From assembly GCF_048128805.1 (NCBI RefSeq), contig NC_135997.1:28986815-29050814 (forward strand): DNA of 64,000 bases, in the 5' to 3' direction. The notes below the pieces were generated by a model that saw only the letters and a program-made list of their open reading frames with translations, was not told the DNA's origin and ran no database searches. Positions within the stretch are counted from its first letter, which is position 1, and the number at the start of each line of letters is the position of its first letter. The DNA comes from Centroberyx gerrardi (Eukaryota; Chordata; Actinopteri; Beryciformes; Berycidae). Shown here one piece after another: positions 1-53,075 of the stretch. The translations under genes and the position numbers were made by a program.

Positions 1-99
1 TCTGTTCTGTAGTTGAGTGCTTTTACATCTGTTTTGTAGTTGTGAGTTTGGTAGTTGGTTTTATTGTGTCGTTGTTTCTGCTGTTGATTTGTCATCCAG

Positions 100-157
100 T
101 AACAAAACATCCATGGACTGGACTGAAGGAGAAAGGGTCATCTATAGACCCATCAAG
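100..157 (+). CDS. Possible single exon of an unidentified gene (low confidence)
   Basis: A pyrimidine-rich stretch ending in CATCCAG is followed by a 58-bp open segment and a good donor (AAG|GTATGT). One frame is open and reads into MDWTEGERVIYRPIK from an ATG at 113 with a Kozak-like CCATGG context. I do not recognise the peptide and see no partner exon, because the window edge is 99 bases upstream and a transposon follows downstream. It could be an internal or first coding exon of a plus-strand neighbour, or chance. No function is assigned. Confidence 0.25.
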
Positions 158-262
158 GTATGTGAGCATTGTTTATTGCAGTTAAATTGTAAAGATTTTG
201 AGCTGAGAAAAAGCTGTAAAATTCAGAAATTATCATACAGGAATTGCATGATACATATACAT

Positions 263-1210
<948 letters not shown>

Positions 1211-1490
1211 TTTATTAAATAAAAATACAATTAAATATAGTCATGTTATTATGAAAACTATAATTATGAAATAATATTATTTAATATTTTTTAAATTAAA
1301 GGAAAACAATCAATCAATTATTAATATATTTATGTATTCTGTATTTATTTATGTAATTATTTCACTGACACATATTTATTTATTTAATTGTGACTATTTT
1401 GGTCCTCCATACACTGCAACACACAGAAAACACTGAATATAAAGACACAGCAGCAAGAAGACAAGGTGAAAGATGACGCCGCAATAGGCT
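1211..1490. other. AT-rich intergenic stretch downstream of tdp1
   Basis: An AT-rich sequence without a supported gene separates the Tc1 remnant from the tdp1 3' UTR. I see only simple A/T-rich runs. Confidence 0.5.
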
Positions 1491-1506
1491 ATACTGGAAA
1501 AATGGT

Positions 1507-1736
1507 TTTATTCATTGGTAGAAAACTTGTGAGTCTACGGTACAGTATAAAATATAAAACATAATGTTAACATGACTACTGACAACTAAACACAATACTG
1601 ACAGTTATAACCATAGCAGTCTTAAAGTATGGACGAAACTCTGGGATAAAGCTAGAGAAAACATGGAGAGAGAGAGAGAGAGAGGTATATGTGTATATGC
1701 GTGTGTGTGTGTGTGTGTGTGCGTGTGTGTGTGTGT
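1507..1736 (-). other. tdp1: tdp1 3' UTR with poly(A) signal and CA/GA arrays
   Basis: On the minus strand the TGA stop is followed at once by an (AC)n array (plus-strand GT at about 1700-1736) and a CT array (plus-strand GA at 1663-1684). A canonical AATAAA (plus-strand TTTATT at 1507-1512) follows about 225 bases after the stop and is the likely cleavage signal. A dinucleotide array abutting a stop codon makes this UTR length-polymorphic by nature. Confidence 0.6.
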
Positions 1737-9620
<7,884 letters not shown>

Positions 9621-9774
9621 GCCTGGCAAGACAAGTGGGAGACGAAGGTCAGAGGTGCCGCCAGAGACTGACGGTGTACAGACGTTCCAAAGCTTTCTCA
9701 TGCCAAGGACGCTCCAATTTTGCCCTGACTTTGCCCACTTTGTGACCTTCGCCAAGAAGGTTCATGTTTTCACC

Positions 9775-9870
9775 CTGTTAGTTTGTTAGTTTGTCTGCCA
9801 GCAGGAGATCTCAAAACTTATGAATGGATTTCCATTAAATTGGACCTTGGGCCAAGGGCATGTTTGCAGG
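9775..9870 (+). repeat. Dispersed 'CTGCCAGCAGG...AATGGATTT' fish repeat, short copy
   Basis: Reads TTTGTCTGCCAGCAGGAGAT, then TATGAATGGATTTCCATTAAA. The same words occur in the longer copy at 13518-13850 and in reverse at 50393-50565. Confidence 0.6.
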
Positions 9871-10439
9871 GTCAAGAAATCAATTTAATGTAAAATGTAA
9901 GTGATAGGAATGATGTCTTTTGGTGTAACAGGAAGTTAGAGAATTGTTCAACGTTGGCACAGGTTTGCGCTCTCCAAGTACCTTCTAGTTATTATTATGA
10001 TGATTATTATTATTGTTAATATTGTTATATCTGCATTAGTCCACAGACCTTGACTTGATGTGCCTTGATAAGAGACTTGATAAGACTTTGTCTCAAGCAA
10101 ACTGAGAATTTTTTTCTGGTTAGATATCATTTGGTACAGAATTGTCAAAGTGGGGTGATAACTAGAGAGGGGACAGTGAAACCTCTGACCAGAATAGTCA
10201 TCCTTACACATCCTCTCATTGAGCGAGCATTTATGGGGATAAATAATAGTGAAATTAAACTAATCCTGATTTTGCTGGGGTTCCAGTTGCCTGTATGCTA
10301 CCCCAGGCGCCTATAGGACACGCCCACTCTGCCAGGCTGCACGAGTCTCTCTCACGATGTGTTGCTCAACTAGATTATGCAAAGAACAGATGTAAATAAT
10401 GTCTATTTTAGCTCTGTTGCTGCAAACCAAATGCATGCA

Positions 10440-10900
10440 ATTTAGTTGTAGCAGTAACAGATTGAGGCACTAATCTGCACAAATCAAGATAAGATAAATA
10501 AGATCAGATCAGATCAGATCCCCGTGGGAAAACTAGGTCGTTGCAGCAGCAAGATATAGTAGAAAAATAGACTGTAAATGAGAATATCGCAAATGGGGGT
10601 ATTAAACATAATGCAACAACAGTAACACTAAATCTAACAATTACAGCATGTATGCAGGGTGTGCTAAATAACAGCAGAACATACTGAGACAATGAAAAAT
10701 ATGCACGATATGAAAACACACCAAAAATATAAAATATACGAAAACATACCCAAAACAGGAAACATGTTTAGTATAAAATTAGTGAGAAATTATGAAACTA
10801 TAGAGAGATATGTACATAATATATGCAATATATTACACACGAGAAGGATAGGAGAGCATGAAGAAAACAGATGTTTACAGCATAAAGTATGTGCAATCTG
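10440..10900 (+). repeat. Dispersed retroelement-like repeat (GATCAGATC...GTCGTTGCAGCAGC)
   Basis: Tandem GATCA words (10501-10522) precede GTCGTTGCAGCAGCAAGATA and a tail of short A-rich words. A second copy at about 15410-15560 shares GTCGTTGCAGCAGC, GGGTATTAAACA and ATTACAGCA, so this is an interspersed repeat inside the window. Probably a non-LTR 3' tail; the family is unknown. Confidence 0.55.
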
Positions 10901-10919
10901 TGCGTGATATTTGCATTAC

Positions 10920-11120
10920 CAGGTCTGATTGAGCAGCAACACAGGTTGACTGTTGTGACTGTAGGTAGAAACTCTGGTCAATCCACAATCCACCGCTGAA
11001 ACCTGAATCTAGGCGGTGCATATGGAAAATGCGACCGGGTTGCAACTCGGTCTTCTGTTGTTGTTCCGCTACTACGGCGGGTGTTTAGCCGTCCAATGGT
11101 TTCAGCTCAGTTACAGTCGA
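10920..11120 (-). promoter_or_regulatory. Candidate tdp1 first (non-coding) exon and promoter region
   Basis: The coding start of tdp1 is preceded by a splice acceptor, so a 5' UTR exon is needed upstream. This stretch is richer in CpG than its surroundings (around 11030-11090), and the minus strand has a possible donor (GACCTG|GTAATG) at 10920. The evidence is weak; the block at 11120-11300 is an alternative. Confidence 0.2.
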
Positions 11121-12335
11121 GAGACATGGCTAACTACCTTAACTCCTCCTCTTGGTGGCTTAAAGGTAGTTGGCTACTTCCTAACATATTTGCCTGTCTT
11201 CCAGAACAACATAATGAAGATGTTAAGTCTTTAAATTTTTGTTAAGTTCCTGTCACACAAATCCATGGGTAGGAGCAGCCCGCGAAGAAAAAACGGTCCT
11301 AGCTAACAGACTTTCCCTCCACACAGCTTGCTCAGTGCAGCTAATTGTTCAAAGTAAACTTTGGTTCTGGTATATCTGCTAATATTAATATACTAATATA
11401 GTACATTTAGCCTACTTTATTTAACAAGTCAACGCCAAACACTTAGCAGTTATACAAAGACGTTGTATTTCTTCAGCAGCTCAGTGTTAACAGGCTAACA
11501 AACAGGCCTGTGAGATTTACACTGATTTATTTATTTTAAATAGAGATGAAAGATAAATTGGATCTGAGACTTTATTTTTGGGAGGTCCATTCAAGTGAGA
11601 ATAGGCCAAAATCTTTCTCTAAATTATCAGGTAGAGAATGGTATGCCCCAGGGGAGTGTGATTAGCTGTTGTTATTTTCTATTAAGACTGATGACATGTG
11701 ATGGGGCTTTGTGGAAAAGAGGAAGAAATACAGAATATATTGTGAGCAATTGATAGAGTCCTACATGAATGGTCTTTTAAATGGGGTTTCAAATTTTCTG
11801 TAGAGAAAAAAAACCCTCTTGTTTTTTTATCACAAAAGGAAATAGGAGATGATTCAGCTGTTAACTGACTCAGCTGTTACCTTATAAAGCTGGCTGTGAT
11901 TTCAAGCTTGGGCCTTGAGGATTTGTTGTGGAGCCCACAAAACCACTCCAATACCAGCCTGACGGGTAGAGGTAGAAGAGAATTCATGCACTGAAGGATG
12001 AGAAGGAAGAAACTTGATCCCAGATCCATGCTGGGAGGAAAGCAGTTAAATGACTAGAAGCTTTGGATGGGTTTGGGAAAGAGATGCATCAGAAATGAAA
12101 CTCATGAGTTCACAGCACAGTTTATACTCCTGTCCAGTTGGTGGCGGTAGTGCACCAATGAGTTGTTTGCCAACCGTCATAACATGAAAAGGAGAAGAAG
12201 GCGTCTTGGGTGTTTGGTTTCACTCGTGTAGTGAGCTTGTCGCTGCAGAGCTGGTGGAGTCTGGAGAGCTACTTTGCCTGCAGACTTTAGTTCAGTTGCT
12301 GAAACAGTGAAAAGGTATCACCACCTGTATAGAGC

Positions 12336-43101
<30,766 letters not shown>

Positions 43102-44165
43102 ACAGCTGCTCTACTGCAGGAGGAGGAGGAGGATGATGATGGTGATGATGATGAACATTGTAGTCTAAAAGAGCTTTCTTTCCTTCTCTCCTCTCATTTC
43201 TCCATCCTCTCACTCATCGCTTGCGTATCTAGGTCATCAGGGGTAAAGGGGTGACTCGGCTCTGGGCTATTTAGATTGGGAAAATTGTTTTTTTTTTATA
43301 TATATGTTGTCATTGTTACATCACAGTTGAAAGGGAGTGAAGGTGAGAGAGTCAATTTAGACTTATTCCAAAAGGAGAAAAAACGATTACAGTGCTCAGT
43401 TTCTCTTCCTCTAAATGGCTGATTGCTCTCCTCTTGAGTCAGTTTGGCATTAACTGTCCACCAGTGGTTTATTTTAGGCTGGGAAATTACCATCAAAAAC
43501 CAGGTAAATAAAAGTAAATCTTTCCTGTGTCTGGTAAGGTAGTCTACTGGTAACTAACCATGATTTGGAGTCCTTGTATAAGCATCTAGTTGGCTGGTAA
43601 AATAGTGAAAGTGGGCTGCTGGATTTTGGAAACCACTGTAGTATAGATAAAAAAAAGTTTCTTTTTTATACCTCCTTAGATAACACTGCTGTCAGGGGAA
43701 AAACAAACAAAACATCTCCAACTTTGGTGTTTTTCTTCATTTATGCAGTGAGCTATGACCATTAGGACATTGAAACATGTTAAAACTCCCATTGTACAAT
43801 CTCAAAAACACATGAGAATCAATGAAAAAATACGTCCTGTTCTTCATTCCCGGAAACCGTACTATGTGGGGATGACAGCAGTCCCTCTATCTCCCAGCCA
43901 AACTATCTCAGGACCTCTGCAGGTACTCAGGCTCGATGTTGGGTTGTATTCTCACGGCTTTAACAACCCTCCTCTACCTGTACGACTGGTTGTGTGGCTC
44001 ACGGTTCACTGTTACAGCTAACTCAAATTCCTCACATCCACCAGAGCCGACTAATGTAAAGCGGTTAGGAGCTGTACAAGTGATTAATAGCCTGTGCTGT
44101 AGCCTTCTATCCCATTAAAGAACTATACATCTTGTCTATAATAAAGGCACTCTGAATTTCCATGG
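43102..44165 (+). other. eprs1: eprs1 3' UTR with probable poly(A) signal
   Basis: After the stop there is a GAGGAGGAGGATGATGATG-rich stretch. Candidate AATAAA hexamers are at 43507-43512 and 44140-44145. The second is followed by a G/T-rich region and is my preferred end, but a repeat of the dispersed TAGTTGGCTGG family (43535-43655) lies between them, so the first may be the native signal. Confidence 0.5.
43535..43655 (+). repeat. Dispersed 'ACATCTAGTTGGCTGGTAAA' family, copy
   Basis: Contains CTAACCATGATTTGGAGTCC, AAGCATCTAGTTGGCTGG and TAAAATAGTGAAAGTGGGCTG. Confidence 0.75.
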
Positions 44166-44240
44166 CACACGGTCCTGTGTTGTTTTTGACCCTGGAGGTG
44201 AGGCGTAATGGATGGAGAAGGGTGGTTATGTCAAAACAGT

Positions 44241-47600
<3,360 letters not shown>

Positions 47601-47666
47601 GATCCCACCCAGTGTCAGTCCGCCCCGCTGAGCTGCGGTTCTGCTTAGTAACGACTATTGGTAAAA

Positions 47667-50600
47667 ATGAGCGACAAAGGCTTGTCGGACGAGGCAGCAG
47701 CAGCGGCTTGTAAAGATGGAAACGCAATAACTAAGGTGAGCTGCTTGTTGTTTCTCTTTAAACTGAACTAAACTTCTGCCAGACAGTGTCAAACCCCGAC
47801 TAACAGGCCAACGACTGGCCGATAAGTTAACTAGCTAACCACAATGCGTCCATTATCGGACTGTCCCTGTCCGACCTGCTTGTTTCTCCTTTCCCCGCAG
47901 AATTTAGATGATGTCCCCCGACAAACAGTCATTCCGCGGTGTAATAACAGGGTTTCCAATGCGTATGCAGAGTTTTGTAACACATTTCGGAGTACCAAAG
48001 TCGGGCAATCTCATGCGTCTACGCTAACGTTACCGCTGGACTTAACGCTACCCCGATACGTGCCGTTCACTCCTATGGAGAGAAAGTCACGCCAAACTCT
48101 ATTGGAAAAATGTGGCATTGTAGTGTAGCCTTGCTTATAGGCAATATGCTTATCTAATAGAACATGACCTACAACCTTCTGCAAATGATTACAAGCATAC
48201 ATCCATTGCACCAAACGGCACTTGATTTAGTTAAAATGTAACTTTTCGAATTGGTTTCGAATTGATGGACAGATTGAATAGTAAAGAGCCTGAAATCTCG
48301 CCCGAGCCAGCAAAACTGTGTCCGATAATGGATCTTTAAACCATAAGAGTTTACTGCAGGCTGAGTTGTAGAGGGCAAGTAAATCAATTACAGCATATGA
48401 ATGTTCACCCACGCCTTTATTGGCATTTTATTGCAAATTTTGCTTCCCGATTAGTTGTTTTGGTAATGATTTAGGCCTTGTTTGATAAGCAGAAACTATC
48501 CTGAACCTGAAGACTTGACTAATGTACAGTATGTAATAGGCTGCAACTCCCTGGTTTGTAAATATTGTAGAAGATGACATTTAGATGCGCTTTGAGAGAA
48601 AGTTGTCAGCCTGGTGAAGGGAGGGAGGAAGGAAGGAAAGGCACAGGAAAGGAGAAGTCTCCAACAGCACAGAGATAACACTCCACTGTGACACACACAC
48701 ACACACACAGAGAGAGTTTCGTATACACTTGAGAATACAAAATATCAGGATCAGGGTGGGAAATGGCGACCAGCCACCTGTCAAGTGCTGGTGAATGTTT
48801 GCCTACTACAGGTAACCAGCCATCATTTGGAGTCCTTTTCTGTTCTAAACATCTAGTCTGGTACAACAGTTAAAGTGGCTGGTGAGAGTTGGGATTTACC
48901 AGCCACTGTGGTTGGTAGACAAAAAAAGTCAGTTCCAGCTACTCTTTCATTGAAGCAGACTGATCAGGTGAAAGCTCTGAACCTTTATTGATTTAGGCTA
49001 CCTGTTGAATCCACTTCAGTCATGAAGGAGAGATGGAGATGAAGAAGAGCAGAAGCTTCAAGAAGGCTTTAACCCTTTAGACAACTGAGACCTGGATTAT
49101 GGAAAAGGTGGAGAAACCCATTGGTGTTCCATGTTAGTTACACTTCGGTGTAGCCTATAACCTGGTGATCCAAACAGGCCTGCTCTCTTCAGTATGTGAA
49201 TTTTGCCTGGGAGATGTAGGTCACACACAGAGCTGTGGTGGTCGTTGTGGGTTATAAACCCTCGGCTGGACAGAGGCAGGGTTTGGCTGAAATCCCTTTC
49301 ACATGGAACTGCTAGGAGACAAATTCTCCACTGCTGGAATCCAGGCATCTACCAACATGGATAAAGATGTGTTGAGAAGGCTGTTGTGATCTCTCTCTTG
49401 ATATCTTTCTTATACATAAATATTATGCACTGCATTATATTTATCTAGAAGGCTGTACTTCTGAAGCTTCCCCTGTACCTCACATCTCGAATCTCTGTTA
49501 AATCCAGTCATTATGGTTAGTTTTAAATACTTTGGGGTTAAATTCTCATCTTGGCAAGATCAGTTTCTGGTACTGGGCAACATAAACTGCAAAACACTAT
49601 TTAATTAGTACTTCTTGTCCCCACTCAATGATTTTAAAGCAATATCTCACATTTTCTAGGATGTGACTGCTTGACTGAATAGTATTGTGTATATTCTCTG
49701 TGAATTTTCTTTATGAATGCCTTCTTCTGTCAGGTCCCTCTTGAAAAAGGGATTTCCATCTCAATGAGACTACCTGATTAAATGAAGGATGAATGGGGGA
49801 AAACACAGTCTGACCAGGAGCTCCTTGAGTATTGCAGCAGGATGTTTAGAGTAGATTAACTTGTTTGTGCGGTGGCTGGGCCTTCTTTCCCACCTTGGTC
49901 TTCAGGTCTACTCTGTAGCATCTGTGGCAGTTTGGATGTTTGTCTGTGATGTCTAAAACTCTCTATCTTCTGTTTCTGCCTCCTGCCTGTGATGCTTCAG
50001 GACTTCATGATGCAGCAGACTATGCTGCGAGTCAAGGATCCAGTCAAATCCTTGGACTTCTACACCAGAATCCTTGGCATGACGTGAGTGTTACTGTTGG
50101 CTTTAGTTCAGTGGATTTGATCTTTTACGTCATTGATGAAACACAGAAAAAGAGGGAGAAGGTTAACAAATTGTACTGGACAAAGGGATTAACATGAAAG
50201 GGTTATAGAAAAACGGTTCACACGGGGAAATTAATTAAATGATAAAAAATAACCCTAATTTGTCACCATCACAAATAGGCTAGATTCTCACTTCTTGCTG
50301 CAAACCTTATTGTCCTGTAAGGGAAATTTAGTTTGCAGACAGGGTTATCAATAAAACACAATAAAACTAGATAGCACTCAGTAGAGCGCATACCTCCACC
50401 AACATTATGCAATTGTCAATATATGCCAGTGCCACAATCCTCCACAAAGTTTCATGCAAATCCATTCATAACTTTTGGAGTTATCCTGCTGACAGACAAA
50501 CAGACAGACGGAACGGGGCAAAAACATTACCCCCGTCCAACTCGGTTAGCAGAGGTAAAAACACAATCAGTGGTATAGAGTTGTATTCATCCTGCACATA

Positions 50601-52945
50601 TTTAGTATTTTTATCTTATATTTTTCATTCATTATTTTTCTTTGTTTGAGTAAGTTCTCCTGCCACTACTGCTGTTATTTTGCATACCCTCTTAATGCTG
50701 TAGCCTAATTCATACTTTCATTCATACATTTCTTTTTTCCTCACTCTAAACTTTGTCTTTTGATTCAAGGACCAAGATGACATGCAAGCCACTTAATTAG
50801 TCTAAACTAAAACGAGCATTTCCAGTCCTTACTCTTGCTGTTGCGGCAGTTATGGAAGTATGTGGACTGGCTTGTGTGTGTTTTTTGTCAGTCAAGAACT
50901 ATTTGAAAGGACTTGGATGTTGAAATGGATTGTTACTAATAGGAGGCTGGTTCTTGAAAAAACAAAAACAAAGACTCCAGTCTGAAATTGTTTTTAATGT
51001 CCAGAGTGGAGCATTAGTTGCTGATTAGTAGGATAGGCTTAATCTTTGAGATTTTAATTGTCGGGTCTATTTCCATGCTTTATAGCGTGTAGAACTTTTT
51101 TCATGCATTTCATCTCACTCAGTACAACTCAATGCTGGACACTGTTGGACTCTCACCAACAACTGCAACCTACTGCATGCCACTACTGTTGCCTGAATGC
51201 ACTGATAGAAGGCTGAACACATCTATATATATAGTCTACTTTCTGCTGTATGTTTCTCTCTGTTGCGCTCCATCCTCTAGGCTCCTGCAAAAGTTCGACT
51301 TCCCCACCATGCGTTTCTCTCTCTTCTTCTTGGGCTATGAGGACAAGAAGGAGATTCCTGCAGATGTGAAGGAGAAGACGGCCTGGACCTTTTCCAAAAG
51401 AGCCACCATCGAGCTGACACAGTAAGGGTCTATAGTCTTATTGAACTCTACAATTATTACCTGGGGAGCTAAAACTGGAATATACGATAAAACACATTTA
51501 ATTGTGTAGCCCTACCACACAAAAAGTAGCCTGGGTTAATATGAGATCTCTCTTAATCTCTCAGTTTGACTGTCTAGATTGTAATGACTGTGATCATAAC
51601 ACAGCTGAAATCCCTCTCTTCCTCTCCTGCTCTCTCTCCTCTTCTTCCTCCCTCTCTCTCTCTCCTCCAGTAACTGGGGTTCTGAGTCTGACGAGAGCCA
51701 GTCTTATCACAACGGAAACTCGGATCCTCGTGGCTTCGGTGAGATTCCCTGTTTTTAAAGCAGATGGGAAAGATAAATAAAATGTCAAAGAAAATTGTCA
51801 AAAATGTCATTAAAATCAGAAGGCTACAATTTCCAGACTCACTTGGCCCTAATGGGGAAGTTGTCTTGCAGTAAGGCATACAAGACAATATATAATCGCA
51901 AAGAGATAAAGTACAGGAACATTTGTTGCACGTTAAAGGAAACGGTAGAAAGAGCAGTAGATTGAATGACCAGGAGAGTGGATGGGCATGGGCCGGACAG
52001 TCCATCAGTTATGCTGCATTCACATTGTGTTGGTATGTGGGAGATGGCAAACAACATGCTTGGTGTTTTTTCTTTTTTTGTTTTGTTTTTTATCTGTTCT
52101 TCTTGTTTCACCTTCCAACCAAGACAAACTAGAGTAAAAAGCTGTAGTAAAAATATAAAAAACAAATGAACAAGGGCTTCCTTCTGTATGAACATTTTGG
52201 AGTCAGGAGAAAAAGATGGACAGCCAAACTTAGGTTTAGCTGAGCTATGCCAATTCTCTGCTTGGCTTCTTATTCATTCACATTGGGAATCATGTTTAAA
52301 GCAAGTATTGAAAATGAATAATCAGCTATATGAATGTATAAGGAATGGTTGAACCTGTTGTTTATCAAGAAGGGTCGCTCTTTTTCTCTTCCTAACATTG
52401 GACAGGACACATTGGAATTGCAGTTCCCGACGTCTATGCAGCCTGCAAACTGTTTGAAGAGCAAGGAGTCACATTTGTCAAGAAGCCGGATGATGGTGAG
52501 ATGTCAAGTGTTTATGGATGTCAGGCTCCTAGTTGGGATGGAGGGTTAGCTTGGCAGCCAGTCTTTCTTGTTTGCATTTGCCCTTTAGCAGTTGAATCTT
52601 TTTTTTCCTTCTTTATTCATATTTATGTTTATCTTTTCAACTGTTTGGATACATGCACTATCAAAGGTATTATTGAAATGAATTTTCCAGTGGAGGTGTT
52701 ACTTGGTTTGTTGTTTCTGATTCTGTCTGTTACTCACGGCCCAGCCATCACTATGGACACCTCGTCTTCTGTCCATGTACCTGCATTTCTCTTATTGATC
52801 CATCCATCATAATATTCCTTACAAAGCACTGTATATTAGCACATAGGTAATATAACCAGAATTAGGTGGAGTCACTCTATTCATACATTGTACAATTTTT
52901 AAGTAAGATTTTCTACTCTTTAAATTGTTAGTTGCATTATGGAAT

Positions 52946-52980
<35 letters not shown>

Positions 52981-53075
52981 CAGGTAAAATGAAAGGCTTG
53001 GCCTTCATTCAGGACCCTGATGGTTACTGGATTGAGATCCTGAGTCCCAACAACATGGTCTCCATTACCTCCTAA
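47667..53075 (+). CDS. glo1: Lactoylglutathione lyase (glyoxalase I), complete, 6 coding exons
   Basis: Cytosolic metalloenzyme that isomerises the glutathione-methylglyoxal hemithioacetal to S-lactoylglutathione, the first step of methylglyoxal detoxification. Exons 47667-47735, 50001-50083, 51281-51421, 51671-51738, 52406-52495, 52984-53075 join in phase to 180 aa (human 184). The four zinc ligands are present with exact human spacing: Q29, E95, H122, E168 (human 33/99/126/172). Hallmark text includes [34 protein letters not shown] and [10 protein letters not shown]. The N-terminal 23 residues, [20 protein letters not shown], are variable in the family but keep the LxDEAA element. A single VOC-fold gene, not duplicated here. 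It lies in the same orientation as btbd9, as in human. Confidence 0.96.
47901..48128 (+). CDS. Possible alternative 3'-terminal exon of glo1 or small unknown gene
   Basis: A strong acceptor (TTTCCCCGCAG) is followed by 76 codons open in phase 0, which is exactly the phase in which glo1 exon 1 ends, and a TAG at 48126-48128. Joined to exon 1 it would give a 98-aa protein without any glyoxalase domain, ending [13 protein letters not shown] do not recognise the sequence. No AATAAA follows within 300 bases. It may be chance in CpG-rich promoter-proximal DNA. Confidence 0.25.
   Translation, partial: NLDDVPRQTVIPRCNNRVSNAYAEFCNTFRSTKVGQSHASTLTLPLDLTLPRYVPFTPMERKSRQTLLEKCGIVV
48760..48935 (+). repeat. 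Dispersed 'ACATCTAGTTGGCTGGTAAA' family, long copy
   Basis: Runs from GCGACCAGCCACCTGTCAAG through CCATCATTTGGAGTCC and AAACATCTAGTCTGGTAC to TTTACCAGCCACTGTGG. This and 60705-60880 are the longest copies. Located in glo1 intron 1. Confidence 0.8.
48936..49980. other. glo1 intron 1 remainder, nothing recognised
   Basis: No coding exon or clear mobile element is seen. A tail-like TTTCCATCTCAATGAGACTA near 49756 may be from a retroelement. Confidence 0.35.
50393..50565 (-). repeat. Dispersed fish repeat, reversed copy
   Basis: The plus strand shows TTTCATGCAAATCCATTCAT, TATCCTGCTGACAGACAAAC and the complement of the CCTCTGCTAACCGAGTTGG start. Same family as 9775 and 13518. Located in glo1 intron 2. 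Confidence 0.7.
52947..52983. repeat. (CTTT)n array forming the glo1 exon 6 acceptor tract
   Basis: About eight CTTT units run straight into CTCAG|GT, so the microsatellite is the pyrimidine tract of the last coding exon. Confidence 0.95.

Larger units (their letters stand above)
9622..12335. other. Divergent tdp1/eprs1 intergenic region
   Basis: The minus-strand tdp1 start and the plus-strand eprs1 start face away from each other, separated by 2.7 kb. It contains a PLE-like 'opposite-Tc1' phrase repeat (9775-9870), a SINE- or LINE-like repeat (10440-10900), and a moderately CpG-containing block at 10980-11120 that could hold the missing tdp1 first exon. The eprs1 5' UTR must lie just before 12336. 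No TATA box is convincing. Confidence 0.5.

Noticed and set aside
10980-11234. 72-aa plus-strand open frame near the tdp1 promoter
   Set aside because: No similarity that I can recall; it lies in likely promoter/5' UTR DNA.
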